Positions 12,301 to 29,639 of a stretch of DNA of 64,000 nucleotides are shown in pieces. Positions within the stretch are counted from its first letter, which is position 1, and every line of letters begins with the position of its first letter. Source of the DNA: Impatiens glandulifera (Eukaryota > Streptophyta > Magnoliopsida > Ericales > Balsaminaceae); the NCBI RefSeq assembly GCF_907164915.1, contig NC_061862.1, positions 91,653,995-91,717,994 of the forward strand, given 5' to 3'. The position numbers were made by a program, and so were the translations under genes. The notes under the pieces were generated by a model. The model had not been told where the DNA came from, ran no database searches, and worked only from the letters and a program-made list of their open reading frames with translations.

Positions 12301-15106
12301 ATGTCCTCCCAAAACGTCATAAGATCTTGTGCTGCGGACTTAATTTTTATTTTCAAATGTTTAAGTTATCTTGTGTTGCGGACTTAATTTTTATTTTGAA
12401 ATGTTTAAGTTTGTATTAGCAGGTCTCTCATAAAGACACTGCATTGTCCGTACCAAATATTGAACACTTACACATTGAATTGATAGCAATGACTTAATTA
12501 TATTAGCTCACTCATGTCAAAATTTTGCTTTTGCTATTTGATGTTTGATTCTAATTGTGTACCACAGAAAAATGTTGGAACCATAGATACACATGCTTCA
12601 GACTACCAACGCATGATTGAGAGTCTTCAGGTAAAACTTTCATAGACTTTTAGTTGTTTTATGCAGCGATTACTTTTGCATTTCCATTTATGAAATGTTT
12701 TGTTTACAGGTAGAGGTTGGTCGGTTGAAGAAAGAACTAGCTGTGAAGGAATCTCAACTCGTCAGCAAATCAATTGAAAAGGTTGCAGACGATGAGCTGT
12801 TATGGTTGAATTCATTGAGTCAAGAAACTAGTGAAAATGTTCAAGAGCGTATTAACCTACAAAAGGCTCTATTTGAGCTTGAGGAAACAAATATTCGGAA
12901 CCGCGCTGAACTCCAACATCTTGACGATGCCGTTGCCAAACAACAGGTGACTACTGACTGTTCATAACTTATTTATTTGGGCCTAAACATTATTGGCTCC
13001 TATTAGGACAATAATATCTTCTGGAATGGAAGGATTTTGTAAAATAAAAAAGAACAAATTCATAGCTTTCCAATTGTTTTGATGGATGTCTTGGACAAAC
13101 AGATGATTTTATGTGCAAATAAAATGAGGAAGGCTTTCAACATTTATTCCTAAATTACATTGTCAAGTGATTCGAAACATTTTGGATCTGGCTACTCACA
13201 ACTCTTATGCATGAACTATAATTAGATAGAAATAGAATTATAATTATAACTGTATAATATTTTCAATTTCATTGGAATTATAATTCCAATTCTTTATTTT
13301 AAGTCACTCAAACAAACAAAGGATTTTGAATACTCCAATTCCAATTCTGCCAGACCAAATATAGGGTTATATGTATAATCAAGTGGTAATTCCAAATAAC
13401 CTTGTTTCATGTAGGTTATCGTAAATCAGGAGCTTGTTTCATGCAGGGTTTTTTTTCAAATAATCTGATTTAAAAAAGAATTTTGTTGATAAAAAAGAAG
13501 GTAGATTATTTGGGGTTATTTGGGTTAGATGACTAAAATATCAATTATTTAAAATGTTAAAAAATAAAGTAAGGGTAGTTTAATATTTTAATTGATGATT
13601 TGATTGATGATTGGGACGATGAATTATTTGATTAATACCAAATAACCCTTCATCAAACAAGTCAAAGTTATTTGGATAAAAAGACATTAGGGGTATAAAT
13701 ATAAATATATATTATATTTGAAAAGTATTAAGGGTATTTTGTTAGTAGATTTGAATGATGAGTAGATTTTGTTTTGATAGTGTATTATTTAAAATTGATC
13801 TCAAATAACTCACATCAAACAAGGACTAAGTGGTTTCTTAGAAGTTGGTCCTCAATCAAAGAGATTGATCAGATTTCTCATTATTTGGTCTGTTTGGATT
13901 GAATGGGACAAGTGAATTTGGTTATCAATTCACATCTTATCGGGTTCAAGGCAAGAAGTATAGTAGCTGACTATATATTGAATTTTCATTTCCTACCTTT
14001 CCAATTGGCATATTTCTTTGATCCTATATTGATTGTTTCTCCATTTGTTTTCCTTTAGGCAATCGAGAAGGATGGAGCAGTTGTGCAGGCTCTTAGAGCG
14101 AGGAGACAAATCATTCTCGACAACATTCGCGATAACGACGAGACTGGTGTGAGCTACCATAAGGTGATTCTGAATTTACAACACCAAATGAATTTTTGGA
14201 GGGAAATTACACATTCATGCTTACTTTTAAATTTTGTTTTTCTTGTAGGAAATTGAAATGAATGAGAAGCAGCGTTGCGAGCTGCAAGACATGATAGATC
14301 AATCCATCAGTAGCAATGGCGATAAAACCTATTTGCGTATTCTTAGTCAATACAGGCTTCTGGTAATGATATAATATTCGAGACTTTTAACCATCATCAT
14401 ATAAAGAGTCTTGTCTAAGAGTCCAAAGGTCTCATGTTCGATATTCACTAAGAAGTTGTGGTCGTGCTAACTTTATAATAAATAGAAAAAGAAAATTAGC
14501 TGAAAATGAAATGATGGTTTGTATGTAGGGAATGGCGAATACGGAGCTTCAGTTTGAAATAGCTAGACGAGATCAAATAATCCACAATCAACGAGAAACT
14601 CAGAGGAATCTCTGGAACCTGATTATGTCAACCGGGCTTGATGAGAAACAGATATCAGATCTGGCCATTAAGCAAGGTGTTACCGTAGAAGAATGGACTA
14701 TGACCTCTTCCCACAAACGGTTATCATCACTAAACGAAAGACGACACTCTTCGCCTCTATGTTACCCTTGCACTACTACTACTACACAGTCCACATACAG
14801 CCGATCATCTTGCAGTTTTGAACAGAACCAACCGTTTTTATCTCATACAGTTTCCAGAGAGGATCATCATCAGTCCTATTACTCGATGTCTCGTCATGAT
14901 TACTCTCCTGATCCTCCATCGGTTAACTTACGTAATTCATATCCTCAAAAGGTTCTTAGATTTTTTTCTTTTCTTTAGACTTGATTTTTTCTTCTTCTGT
15001 GTGTTTAACTTGTTTGAGGATACAACAGGAGTCATGTTATGATTATGAGAGGAGAATAAGCAGCATTGGCGAGTCAACAACAAATCAGTTTGTAAGATAC
15101 AACTAA
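6399..15106 (+). CDS. KIN8B: Kinesin-8 motor protein (KIN8B-like), 16 exons
   Basis: Exons: 6399-6446, 6514-6585, 6648-6764, 7120-7208, 8002-8146, 8230-8325, 9856-9947, 10355-10456, 10557-10703, 10778-10928, 12568-12630, 12710-12946, 14059-14163, 14249-14362, 14529-14951, 15029-15106. All junctions are GT-AG and the sum is 2,079 nt, giving 692 aa. It encodes an N-terminal kinesin motor domain: the P-loop GSTGSGKTYT is assembled across exons 4 and 5, switch I is SSRSH and switch II is DLAGSE. The neck phrase [15 protein letters not shown] is followed by coiled coil and a Ser/Tyr-rich tail. The start [11 protein letters not shown] and the exon wording match plant kinesin-8, family B. Kinesin-8 motors walk on microtubules and regulate plus-end dynamics. 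The tail is shorter than the roughly 810 aa I recall for the Arabidopsis protein. The gene looks intact. Confidence 0.93.
7783..7991. repeat. Small inverted-repeat element in kinesin intron 4
   Basis: The two ends of this segment are imperfect inverted copies. TAGGATATGATTGTAGATATA near 7789 answers the reverse complement of the text near 7950-7985, which carries CATCATATCCTA. The segment ends about 10 bp before the splice acceptor of exon 5. It could be a MITE or a solo LTR of a small retroelement. No target duplication was resolved. Confidence 0.4.
8326..9855. other. Large kinesin intron 6 (1.5 kb)
   Basis: The intron holds no plausible gene. The part at 8430-9050 has short open minus-strand stretches that may be old retroelement debris. 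The part at 9140-9520 has GC-rich words (CGGGGA, CCCCGAAC) that stand out from the intron background and look like a dispersed repeat. I cannot assign either to a family. Confidence 0.35.
11573..11811. repeat. MITE-like element, copy 1 (kinesin intron 10)
   Basis: It begins CTTGTTTGATGTAGGTTT and ends CACCAAACAAG, an imperfect inverted repeat. The interior carries the family words GGTTAAATGACTAAAATAT and TTTTAATTGATGATTTGA, shared with the other copies in this gene. The length is about 240 bp, with no coding capacity. Confidence 0.6.
11832..12070. repeat. MITE-like element, copy 2 (kinesin intron 10), 3' end eroded
   Basis: It starts CTTGTTGGATGTAAGGTTATTTGG and contains GGGTTAAATGACTAAATAT and a TTTGATTGATGATTGG block in the same order as copy 1. 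The right inverted end is not recognisable. Confidence 0.5.
13433..13661. repeat. MITE-like element, copy 3 (kinesin intron 12)
   Basis: This is the clearest copy. It begins CTTGTTTCATGCAGGGTT and ends AACCCTTCATCAAACAAG, which is the inverted complement with one change and a short gap. The interior shares GGGTTAGATGACTAAAATAT and the TTGATGATTTGATTGATGATTGG block with copies 1 and 2. The length is 229 bp. Confidence 0.7.
13662..13823. repeat. MITE-like element, partial copy 4
   Basis: It follows copy 3 directly. It starts with TTATTTGG near 13668 and ends AAATAACTCACATCAAACAAG, the same right terminus. The middle is diverged and shortened. Confidence 0.45.
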
Positions 15107-19849
<4,743 letters not shown>

Positions 19850-20788
19850 TAGGATAAAGTATATATAAACCAGCTTTTGAGATGAGAGATTAGGAATAAA
19901 AGAGCTGAAATCCTTGTTTAGGCCTTTAGATTGGTTTTTATTAGATCATGCAATTGGGTGAAGATTATAATGTGTTACACACTCCCCTTCAGGCATGTAG
20001 GATTCCATGTCTTAGATTTTGTTTGAAAATGTAACTTTTTCTGCTTGGATCTTGGAGAAATTTGTTGTAATGGAAGATTTCGGCTAGGTTAAAAGTTCGT
20101 GTTTTGCCCATTGAACTTGTAAAAATATTTCAAAATCCTAATTCTTTTGTCCTCAATTGTAAAAATAGCTCAAATTCACTATTCAATTAATATTTTGGCA
20201 CTCTTTTAATAATATTATTATTATTGTTATTATTCTCTACAATATTTGTGAAAAATGGTTTAATTAAATTTACATGTTTGAAAACACATAGAGATTTTGA
20301 ATATTAAAAATATCATTAAATTAGTGAATATATATAATTAAGATAAATAATATTATCTCATCAAAAATTTGTTTTTAAATAAATTTATAATTTACTTTTA
20401 TTTAAATTTAAATCTAATCCAAAACTAGTTTTTTTTAATAAGTAAAACTAGAGATCCTATAAACCAATTAAACTGCTAAAATATTTATATATCACCTATA
20501 TATGGGCGAATAGAACTTAAATAATAAAAAAAAAAAAAATCAATTTAATCTCAAAAACCAATCAACTTGTTGAATATTTTTGTGATGGAAAAATTAAATA
20601 TCACAAAAAAAAATGTCTTAAGAAAGAAATTAAACATAATAATGTTTTTAATTAAGTTGTCACCGATATACTTAAATCTAACCTATACTTTTCTGTGTCT
20701 TAATTCAAATTGATTAAATTCACCTAAAATCTTCCAACTTTTTCATAATTTAAACTTTTTTGTGCGTGATGATTTTGCTTCCCACATC

Positions 20789-20791
<3 letters not shown>

Positions 20792-20881
<90 letters not shown>
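20792..20881. repeat. (AT)n microsatellite, about 90 bp
   Basis: An almost pure AT dinucleotide run, interrupted once by TTT near 20868-20870. Confidence 0.95.
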
Positions 20882-23689
20882 ATCATAATGTAGTTAGAAT
20901 CTTATGCTAACTAATTTGAAATTAATTTCATTAATTCATCATGTTGGTCTAAATTTGAATTGACATAAAACTATCTTTCCATGAATAATAATAATATTAA
21001 GTTACAAAATTAATATCTATTATTAAATAAAAATAATTATTTCAATTAATCTCTAGAGAAAATTAGCACAACAATAATATGATATTTCAATTTAATGTTT
21101 TTTAATACCAAACAATATTAGATTTGAAAATAATAAACTTCTTAATTTAAGACTGTTGTTATTGAACTAATTAAATTTGATTCCAAAGGATTAATTCTTA
21201 ATATGTGTTAAAAAAATGCTTAAGAAAAATGAACAATATACTAATCATTAATCACTTGGCAAGTTAAAAAATGAAAATTTTTTCCTTATGGCATTTAACT
21301 AACCATTTAATTTAATTTAATTTTCATAGAAGCACGACACTTTACAAATCATGCCATTTTAGGCTTAAGTTTAGTAATTACTAATTAGAAGTAAATAATT
21401 AAACACTAATATAAGTAAGATATTCCTCGGGTGTCAAATTTTTTCAACATATATTAGAACGTTTTAATTGAGTTTTTAAGAAGGAAATATAAAATTAATT
21501 TGGACTAAAATGTCGTCAAAATTTAAATGATTTAACCTGTAATAAAATAAGTTGGGTATAATTTATTTTTTTGTTTTTTTGCATTTGTTTCAACATTAAT
21601 TATCTTTTTCTAAATATTAATAAGAAAATGACTGAAAGAGACAATTATAAATATTTAATGGTCTATACTACTATAGTCTCGATCACATTGAAATATATTC
21701 CTTAAATAATATAATTAATCCATTTTCGTTATTATATATTATTAATTACACATATGAATACAAGGGCAATAATTAAAGATTCTCATAGACGATGTAAAAG
21801 AGATGATGTTAATTGATGTGCTAACTCTTTAACTTTTTTTTGGTATTTTTATTTAGTTTTTTTTTTAAATATGGTTGATTGGATTTTTCTTTATGGTTTA
21901 ATTATCATGGGTTAGTTTGATTTGACCTATAATTAAAATAAGATTATACAATAAATTTAGTGATTAATCATATAAAGCACACTTATGGTTAGGTATTGTG
22001 ATTTGAATAAATTGAGTAATTTCAAACATATTTGAGTATTTGACAGTTAATTAAAATGAATAAGTTGAACCAAAATAGTCTATAATATATTTTTTTTTAT
22101 TTAAAATTTATAAAAATAAAATAAAATTATTTTAATAAATTAAATGATTGAGAATGAAAAAGAAATAAGAAGACCTTATAGAGTCCCAAAGTATTGACAA
22201 TTAATGTAATATTTTTTTCAACAATTTCAATTTTTTTAAAAGAGCAATTTTTAAAATAATGTATTACCTTATTTTAATTAATTTATTAACTATATTACAA
22301 ATACTTACAAAAATTAGAAATACATGTATATTAAATAAAAATATATTTTTATACTATTTCACACAATAAATTGACGAATACTTGATCATAATTACAAATT
22401 AAGTAAAAATGACATTTTTATATGAATTTATTCATTAATTTTTATCAATAATAATTGTGTCGGTTTTGTAGTCACCCATCAAATTATAATTATGATGGAT
22501 GTAAAAATAAATAAATAAATAAATATATATATTAAAACATCAATCGATTCACAAGAAAATATAATTAATTATTTGTGTCGTTTATATGCTTTATGTCTGG
22601 TCGGATGTCACTCATGAATTAAATCTTTTTACATACATGAGATGATGACTTGTGGTTTTAGCTAGTGTTAATTTCACAATTAATTATTCAAGGTAATATA
22701 TACACTTTGATATTTTGGGTTTTGTTTGATTTTATTTTAAAAAAATTTTATTTTATTTAAATTGGGAAAAACTAGTTTTTATTTATTTTTGACCAAAATA
22801 TTCTTTTATCTCTTTAAATTTTTATTTAATAATTAATTTATATTAAAAAAATAAAGAATAATTTTGATATTTTAAGAGATAAATAGATTGATTAGATTAA
22901 TAATGTGATGGTTGAGTTTTGAGATAAAAACTAAGTTTTAAAAACTGAATTTATTCTAATAACACGTTCATCGTCCAAGCACTTAATTGATTTAAGATTT
23001 TTATTTTTTAAAGATAAATAATTATTTGATATAAATGTAGTTTTTTTACTTGAGATAAATTGTTATATTATGACAAATAATGAGTTTGGTTTGAGATGAA
23101 AAGTTAAATTTTTAAAAAGGTGATTCATTTTTATAACAATACATTGTATATCTAATTATGAAGTTGATCAATAATTTATTATCAAGGGAGGGAAGACTTT
23201 TACTTGTAACCCTATTGTGTTCTACCATCCATTGAGTTATTAGTCTCCACAAAATTTTCTTAAATTATTCTATGATAACATTGTTCTCAGGTACCTACTT
23301 CTCTTTATGAAGATTTGATCAAGTCATCTTCAGTTTTTTTTTTTAGATTAATACTCGCATAAATTATTCTTAAGTTGTCATCTCTTTATCATTAGTAATT
23401 CCTAATATAAAACCTCTTAACGAAATAAGCTATGTCTATCTCATCAAGCTGATAGAATCGTGATAACTTATTTGATTTTCATTTTCAACGATAATGAAGA
23501 CGATAATGAAGACGATTCTTATTTTCTAAATTAAAATGATATATATAGTTACAATAATGAAATAAACCACTAACCCAATAAAGTAATTCAATGGATAATG
23601 TGTCTAGAAGATTAAAGTCACGAATTTAATTTTTCCTTAGAATACTTAAAATGGGGTAATTGACAGTGGAGATAGTGCTTCCTAAATAT

Positions 23690-23690
23690 A

Positions 23691-23719
<29 letters not shown>
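23690..23719. repeat. (AAT)n microsatellite
   Basis: About ten consecutive ATA/AAT trinucleotides. Confidence 0.9.
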
Positions 23720-23721
<2 letters not shown>

Positions 23722-25220
23722 TAAAACAACTTATTAAAAAACTTGTATAAATTAAAATAAATACACATTTCAATATATTGGAAAATTTATAATCTCTCAT
23801 CATGTCCCAATTGGGGACAACAATTAATATTACATATTATGGTTGAGCTATATTTCTACTATAGATATACCCATCCTAAAATTATTAGGTTATCATTATT
23901 AAATTGGTTTGAAAATTGAAGTTAGAGAGATAGAGGAGATAGGGATGGATGATAGTCTTGTGTTGTTAGTTTCATGCATGTGGTTTAGAGCTTAGTGAAA
24001 GCTCATGATCTTTCCATATGTTTAACTTTTGCACAAGGCAATCTGCATATGCTTTCTGTCATTCTAGGCTGGCAATGGCATGGCTCCGCCCGGGGACCAT
24101 ATATGTTATCCACACCCTATACCTATACTACTTATTACCATTCCATCCATCACTACCAATTATACAAAAAAAAAATTCTTTATTTCTAATAAATCTTCGC
24201 TAAATCCAAATTCAAGTGTACGTACCAACAACGCAAAATACAAACAAAAAGTAAAAGGCATCGAAAAAAAGCCAAATCTAAATGAAGGTAAAATGTGAAA
24301 ATAGAAGAGCAAAATGCTTTATAAATTAATCCAACCCATTGATCAAAACTACCTATCCGCCAGCCTACTAAGAGGAGCTGCCTGACTGACCCTCTTCATC
24401 GGTCCCCCATCTAATACAGGGGTTCATTAAAATGGAATGGACAAAAGATTGGTGTGGGCCAATATGCTCTCCATGCTGCCTATATGTCTCAACTTAGAAT
24501 TAGATTGAGAATAACACATTTTGTGCATAATGAAGGGGGTAATTCTAATTTTCATTTTATATTATTGGTCCAATTGTTATTTGAATTCGAATTTTGTTCG
24601 TTTTTATTAGATGAAGCTCGAATTTAGATTTGTGTAACAGAGACTCGAACTATCACAATTTTAGTTATTTTAAGTTTTCTTCAAAATAAACGAACTTTTG
24701 TCTTCTTATTTTAATGTAATATTTTGATTTTCTTAATTAATTCGCACAAAATATAAAAATATTCAATTTAAAACATAAATATGTTCAAATTAGTATATCG
24801 TACACAAATCTATCTCTATTCGAATTTCTCAAGAGTTTTCTTTTATGACAACTTTTTTAGTTAGTGAAACCAAGCTCAACAAAATTAAATGCGTAAATTT
24901 AGAAAATACTCTATTTAAAATTATACGGACCTAAATATCATTTTATTAATTTACAAACATTAATTTGAGAAAAAAAAAATTTAAGTTAAAATTGTGATAG
25001 TTCAAATTTCATATCTTACCGTTCAAAGTTCAACCCATATTGAAATAAAAATGACTCAATATCAAACTCATTGTCATGGTATATATTTTATGTATTGGTC
25101 TATATGCCTTTGTTACTTTTGTGTGTATATTTCAAGATGTAGTTTAATTTGGTTCAATGTCTCTAGGACTATTGAATATGTCTTTGGCTTTGGAACTGTT
25201 GGGAAGAAGGGTGTGCTTAG

Positions 25221-25890
25221 TGTTACGGGCAGAAACTCGGTCACCGAATATTCTCTCGTCCCGCGCGGCACTAGGCTAGATTGCCACAATCCTAGCTAGT
25301 CAGCCTCTTAAAAGATGCAAGAAGATGGAATAATTTGAGAGAGAAAGAACTTGAAGAATATCTTGTTTATTATTTACAAGAGTGAGGTATTACAAGTGTT
25401 GAGTGCTTTGAACATTGGTTGTTGTGTTTAGTGTATGACCTAGACTTGTTTATATAGAAGTGGGAAGATCATTCTAGATCTTCCTTGTCTTAGACATTTC
25501 TAGACTCTTCTATTATTAATCTAATCTTAAGAATTCCTAGAGGTTTCTAGAGAATTCTACTAGCACCTATACATGAGAATTCCTAGAGAATTCTAGAGAG
25601 TTCTCCCACCTTACATACAAAAAGAACTTCCTAGAGAATTCTAGAAAGTTTCATGACCCTACTTACAAAAAGAGGAACTCCTAGAAAATTCTAGAGAATT
25701 CCATGACCTCACTCATAAAAGGGGAATCCTAGATAAATCTAAAGAGTTCCATTACCAACAAAAATCCAGGAACTCCTAGAGGATTCTAGAGAGTTCCAGA
25801 AATGACCCAAGACTTGAATATTCTGGATCATTTCTGGAAAATGCACCTTGTAGGCTTGACATGTGCACCCCATACCAATGGGCCGTGACA
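25221..25890 (-). mobile_element. Solo LTR (about 670 bp)
   Basis: The segment begins TGTTACGGGC and ends GGGCCGTGACA, an imperfect inverted TG...CA pair, with TTAG immediately before the start and TTAG(T) immediately after the end as a likely 4-5 bp target duplication. The minus strand carries a TATA-like CTATATAAAC near 25450, so transcription would run on the minus strand. The interior has several CTAGAGAATTCTAGAGAGTTC-like short repeats. No internal retroelement region is present, which fits recombination between two LTRs. I could not tell gypsy from copia. Confidence 0.7.
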
Positions 25891-27234
25891 TTAGTCTCTG
25901 GTCCTATCTACTTATATCCGGTTTGATTTCAATTTTCTTTTTGGAATATTAAGAACTTGTATTAAGAAACAAGCTTAAGATATTATTTTAGATCATAATA
26001 TAGGTTAAAAAATTGGATATTGTTTTCCTCTTTCATTCAATTTTCAATTCCTCGCTCTACCTCTATTTTTATTTGATTTTTAATTTTGATTGTAACATTT
26101 AAAAGAAAAGTAGGCTGGAGCTCAAAATTGAAAACACAAATAAAATAAATGAAAAATTAAATAGTCACCTCTCTTCCTAAAGTACAACAATTGTAATGAA
26201 TTTTAAAAATAATATATAAATCTTTCACAAATTTACAGACAACAAACAGAAATTCAATCCATAAAATACTGAAATTATAGTAATAAATTCTAAAGAAGAA
26301 AAATAATTCTAAATAACTTTTATATCAAAAGACAGTTTTAGATTAATCTAGTTCTTTAGTTCAAATGTGCATCTCTATATATTCAAACCAAGGTTATTGA
26401 ATTTGTGTGAATTCACAATAATTGAATTATTCTCTTATATGTAATAAATATTTTATTCTTTTTAGTTAAATTTAATTTCAAATTTTCATGATTCTATCTT
26501 TAGCATTGACTCAACTTAATTTCAATTAATTCATTTGGATAATTTATATGGTAAGCATTTTATTTTTGAATCAAATATTTGATTCTTACTAAAAGCGATT
26601 TGATATAAAAAAAAAATGATGCAAAGTCAAATATTTTAAGTTTTCACTAATATTTTGTGTTATTTACGTCATTTTTTTTACATACTTTTATATGGAGAAT
26701 TATTACAACTTTATTTAATAAAATATCCAGATTCGCTCCAATGTTTCTTAGAAAGATTAATGTAACATGCAGTCAAAAAGCCATTTTTTTTACAAAGGAT
26801 CTGTTTAATTAGATTCATCTAATTTTATAAATTCTCTAAGAATTTATAAAATGAGTTTCTTTTAGAAAAAGTTGAGTAACTATTAACTAACTATACATTA
26901 TATTGAGTTTTATATGAAATGAGTTTTACCCATTTATTGGCTATTATAATTTAGAAATAAACTACTTAGTGGGTGATCCTGCCTAACTAACCAATCAACC
27001 ACTTTAATTCCCATATTATTTGTCATTAGTAATTTAATACCTTGGAGGATTGCTTAGATTGATGATTGTAAGTCGATTTTAGTTTAACAATTCAATCCAT
27101 TGGTTTGCCTAAGTTTAGGGCTCATTCGAAAAATACTTTTTAGAGCATGAAGTGGATTTATGTTTGTTTAAGTCGTATAAGATTTTTTTCGATAATAAGT
27201 TAAATAATCTTTCATATTATCAAATCTAAAATAA
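25891..27234. other. Intergenic DNA, nothing recognised
   Basis: AT-rich DNA between the solo LTR and the copia insertion. No open frame of interest and no clear repeat boundaries are seen. Confidence 0.5.
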
Positions 27235-27291
27235 AGTATATAATTTTAAAATAATTAAAAATTAGAGTTATTGAAAACATTTATTACAATC
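27235..27291. repeat. Left copy of 57-bp flanking direct repeat
   Basis: The 57 bp starting AGTATATAATTTTAAAATAA and ending CATTTATTACAATC recur exactly at 29640-29696 on the other side of the copia element. Ordinary copia integration leaves 5 bp. Confidence 0.95.
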
Positions 27292-27491
27292 AGAAGAAAG
27301 ATAGTAAGAAGATAAGATAGAGAGAAGATTAGAATTGATATTGTGTTTATTATTGATAAACAATAGACATATATATATACATGAAATGGGAAAATGAAAA
27401 GTCTAAGACTATGAAAAGCTAAGAATATGAAAAGCTAGAAATACGAAAAGTTTTTAAATAATAAATGAGGAATTAATTATTTGGTTTAATA
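27292..27491 (-). repeat. 3' LTR of the copia element
   Basis: A 200-bp direct repeat identical to 29439-29638. Its outer end joins the left 57-bp repeat without the usual 5-bp duplication. Confidence 0.95.
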
Positions 27492-29395
27492 TCCTCCCGC
27501 AAACGAAACGGAGTGGCACACACCGTGAGTTTGTCACGTAATAGAGCAAAACGGTTTGTCGCAAGTCCTTTGGTGAGTATATCTGCAATTTGATTATCAG
27601 TAGGTATGTACCGGATGGTGAGAGATTTTTGAGCAACACGTTCACGGACAAAGTGAAAATCAATCTCTATATGTTTTGTACGAGCATTAGTTCGTGACGA
27701 TGAGACATTGAAAGGCAATTTATGTGCTTTCCCTAACTGACAAGCTTCACAAAATGGAACATTTTTATTTCCAATTATTGGTAACATGAAACGTGAAATA
27801 AGAAATGATGTGGTTGAAGCTGATGGATGCCCCAAACGATGATGCCATGTTGTTGCTGATGATCGGGTGCCAATAAGAGCTTGTTTATTTGTAGGTGCCG
27901 GAGAAAGATAATATAGCCCGTCTTTAAGTTTGCCCCGAAGTACCTCTATCTTCGTATTGCGGTCCTTTACCGAACAATATGATGGATGAAATTCAAAGAA
28001 GACGTTATTATCGGCAGTAAAACGAGCAATGCTCAAAAGATTTTTCGATATGTGAGGTACATGCAAAATATTTCGTAAATGTAGTGGTTTTGGCACAGAA
28101 TTAATCTTGGAGTTGCCAATATTAGAAATTGACAAAGACTCACCATTACCAACAATTATTTTTTCATTACCTTGATAAGGAGAATGAGTATGAAGGTTTT
28201 CCAGATCAGAAGTAATATGATCTGATGCACCCGAATCGGCGTACCAAGCGGGGTCGGAGATAACCGTTGTTGATGCCATCATTGCTGTATGAGGATTACT
28301 AGGCATAAAATTCTGATCAAATCGACGACGACAATTGGTGACTGAATGCCCAAAAATGTTACATAATTGACATTGTATATGAGCACGACAATTGTTGGAA
28401 GTGTGACCAGTTTTATCACATGTATTGCATTTTGGTCTATTATTTCCTGCGTTACGATTTTCAAAATTTTGACGATTCCCAGAAAAATTATTGTGTCCAT
28501 TATAGGACTGTTTGCTAGGCCCATTATAACCATTGTTGGACCTATTATTTTTCAGCCCAATCATGCTTGACCTATCAACGCCAGACCCAAGAATGCTTTG
28601 TTCGTTAGATCCACCATGTCCATTAGAAGAGGAATATTGATGGTTTCTGAAAGAAGATGAAAAGCCTCGTGATTGCCCTTTCGAGTTCCATCCGCGACTG
28701 TTTTCTTTAATAACAACATTCGCTGATCTATTTGAGACGTTAGAATGAGAGAGTTCGAGACGTTGTTCTTGATTTAGAAGAAGCCCCGTGAGATCTTCAA
28801 TGCTCACTGGTTCAACTCGTGTTGTTACAGCAACAACAAGGGAATCATATTCAGGGCCGAGGCCACTAAGAACGTAGGTAAGGAGATCCAAATCAGAGAC
28901 TTTTTCGCCGATAGAGGCAAGTGAATCGGCAATAGATTTTACAGATTGCAGATAATCAGTCATACTTTTTGTTCCTTTCTTTTGAGTTTGAATAAGAAGT
29001 CGTAACTGAACTAACCGTGCCCTAGATTGAGTTGCAAACATTTTCTCCAAGGCCGTCCATAGTCAAAATGACGTTTCACAAGCATCACCAACAACTTGAG
29101 CCAATATAGGTTCGGTGAGGGTGGAGAGAAGCCAACTTATGATACGTTGATCTTGTTCTTCCCATGATTCGAAAGCAGGATTGACGATCATGACTGCTTC
29201 TGAAGTTTCTTCTGCCGGAGCAAGAGTTGGGCTCGGGGCAAGAAGAGTTCCGTTGACATAAGAAAAAAGACGATTCCCCTTTAAAACGGGAATAACTTGA
29301 GATCGCCAGAGTACGAAATTTTGTTGATTCAGTTTCACAGAAATAGGCTGGAGGAAAGAAGAAGCTAATAGAGGAATATTTTTACTCTCAGCCAT
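27473..29395 (-). pseudogene. Copia gag-protease-pre-integrase fused to RNase H tail
   Basis: The start is the ATG at 29393-29395. Domain order: copia gag (WRSQVIPVLKG onward), two CCHC knuckles (CNTCDKTGHTSNNC and CQLCNIFGHSVTNC, near 28400), an aspartic protease motif (WYADSGASDH, near 28230) and the GAG-pre-integrase domain (HHRLGHPS, CEACQLGKAHKLPF, near 27830-27730). The frame then jumps, near 27680-27690, straight into the C-terminal RNase H phrase HIEIDFHFVRERVAQ and TDNQIADILTKGL. The deletion is in frame. One in-frame UGA at 29063-29065 interrupts gag; the codons on both sides stay in register. The stop codon lies 18 bp inside the 3' LTR. Confidence 0.88.
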
Positions 29396-29426
29396 TACTT
29401 AGGATCGAAAAAGAAATTAATCAGAA

Positions 29427-29438
29427 GCTCTGATACCA
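29427..29438 (-). other. Primer-binding site (initiator tRNA-Met)
   Basis: The minus strand reads TGGTATCAGAGC directly next to the 5' LTR. This 12-mer is the usual plant copia primer-binding site. Confidence 0.92.
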
Positions 29439-29638
29439 AGAAGAAAGATAGTAAGAAGATAAGATAGAGAGAAGATTAGAATTGATATTGTGTTTATTAT
29501 TGATAAACAATAGACATATATATATACATGAAATGGGAAAATGAAAAGTCTAAGACTATGAAAAGCTAAGAATATGAAAAGCTAGAAATACGAAAAGTTT
29601 TTAAATAATAAATGAGGAATTAATTATTTGGTTTAATA
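29439..29638 (-). repeat. 5' LTR of the copia element
   Basis: A 200-bp repeat identical to the 3' LTR. In element orientation it ends CTTTCTTCT just before the primer-binding site. Confidence 0.95.
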
Positions 29639-29639
29639 G

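Larger units (their letters stand above)
19850..25220. other. AT-rich intergenic DNA
   Basis: After the WDR5 3' UTR (to about 20100) there is 5 kb of AT-rich DNA with two microsatellites listed separately. A less AT-rich patch at 23980-24500 has no convincing open frame or miRNA hairpin that I can identify. No gene is called. Confidence 0.5.
27292..29639 (-). mobile_element. Miniature non-autonomous Ty1/copia element
   Basis: The element runs on the minus strand. Its 200-bp LTRs (27292-27491 and 29439-29638) look identical base for base. The primer-binding site lies next to the 5' LTR at 29427-29438 (minus strand TGGTATCAGAGC, complementary to initiator tRNA-Met). A purine tract (GGGAGGA) precedes the 3' LTR. 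The internal region is only about 1.95 kb because the integrase core, reverse transcriptase and most of RNase H are missing. The LTRs begin TATTAAACC rather than the canonical TG. Identical LTRs imply recent insertion, probably mobilised by a full-length relative. Confidence 0.93.

Noticed and set aside
23940..24500. Candidate microRNA precursor in a less AT-rich patch
   Set aside because: I compared it with the common conserved plant miRNAs I remember and found no mature sequence, and no clean hairpin could be drawn by eye.
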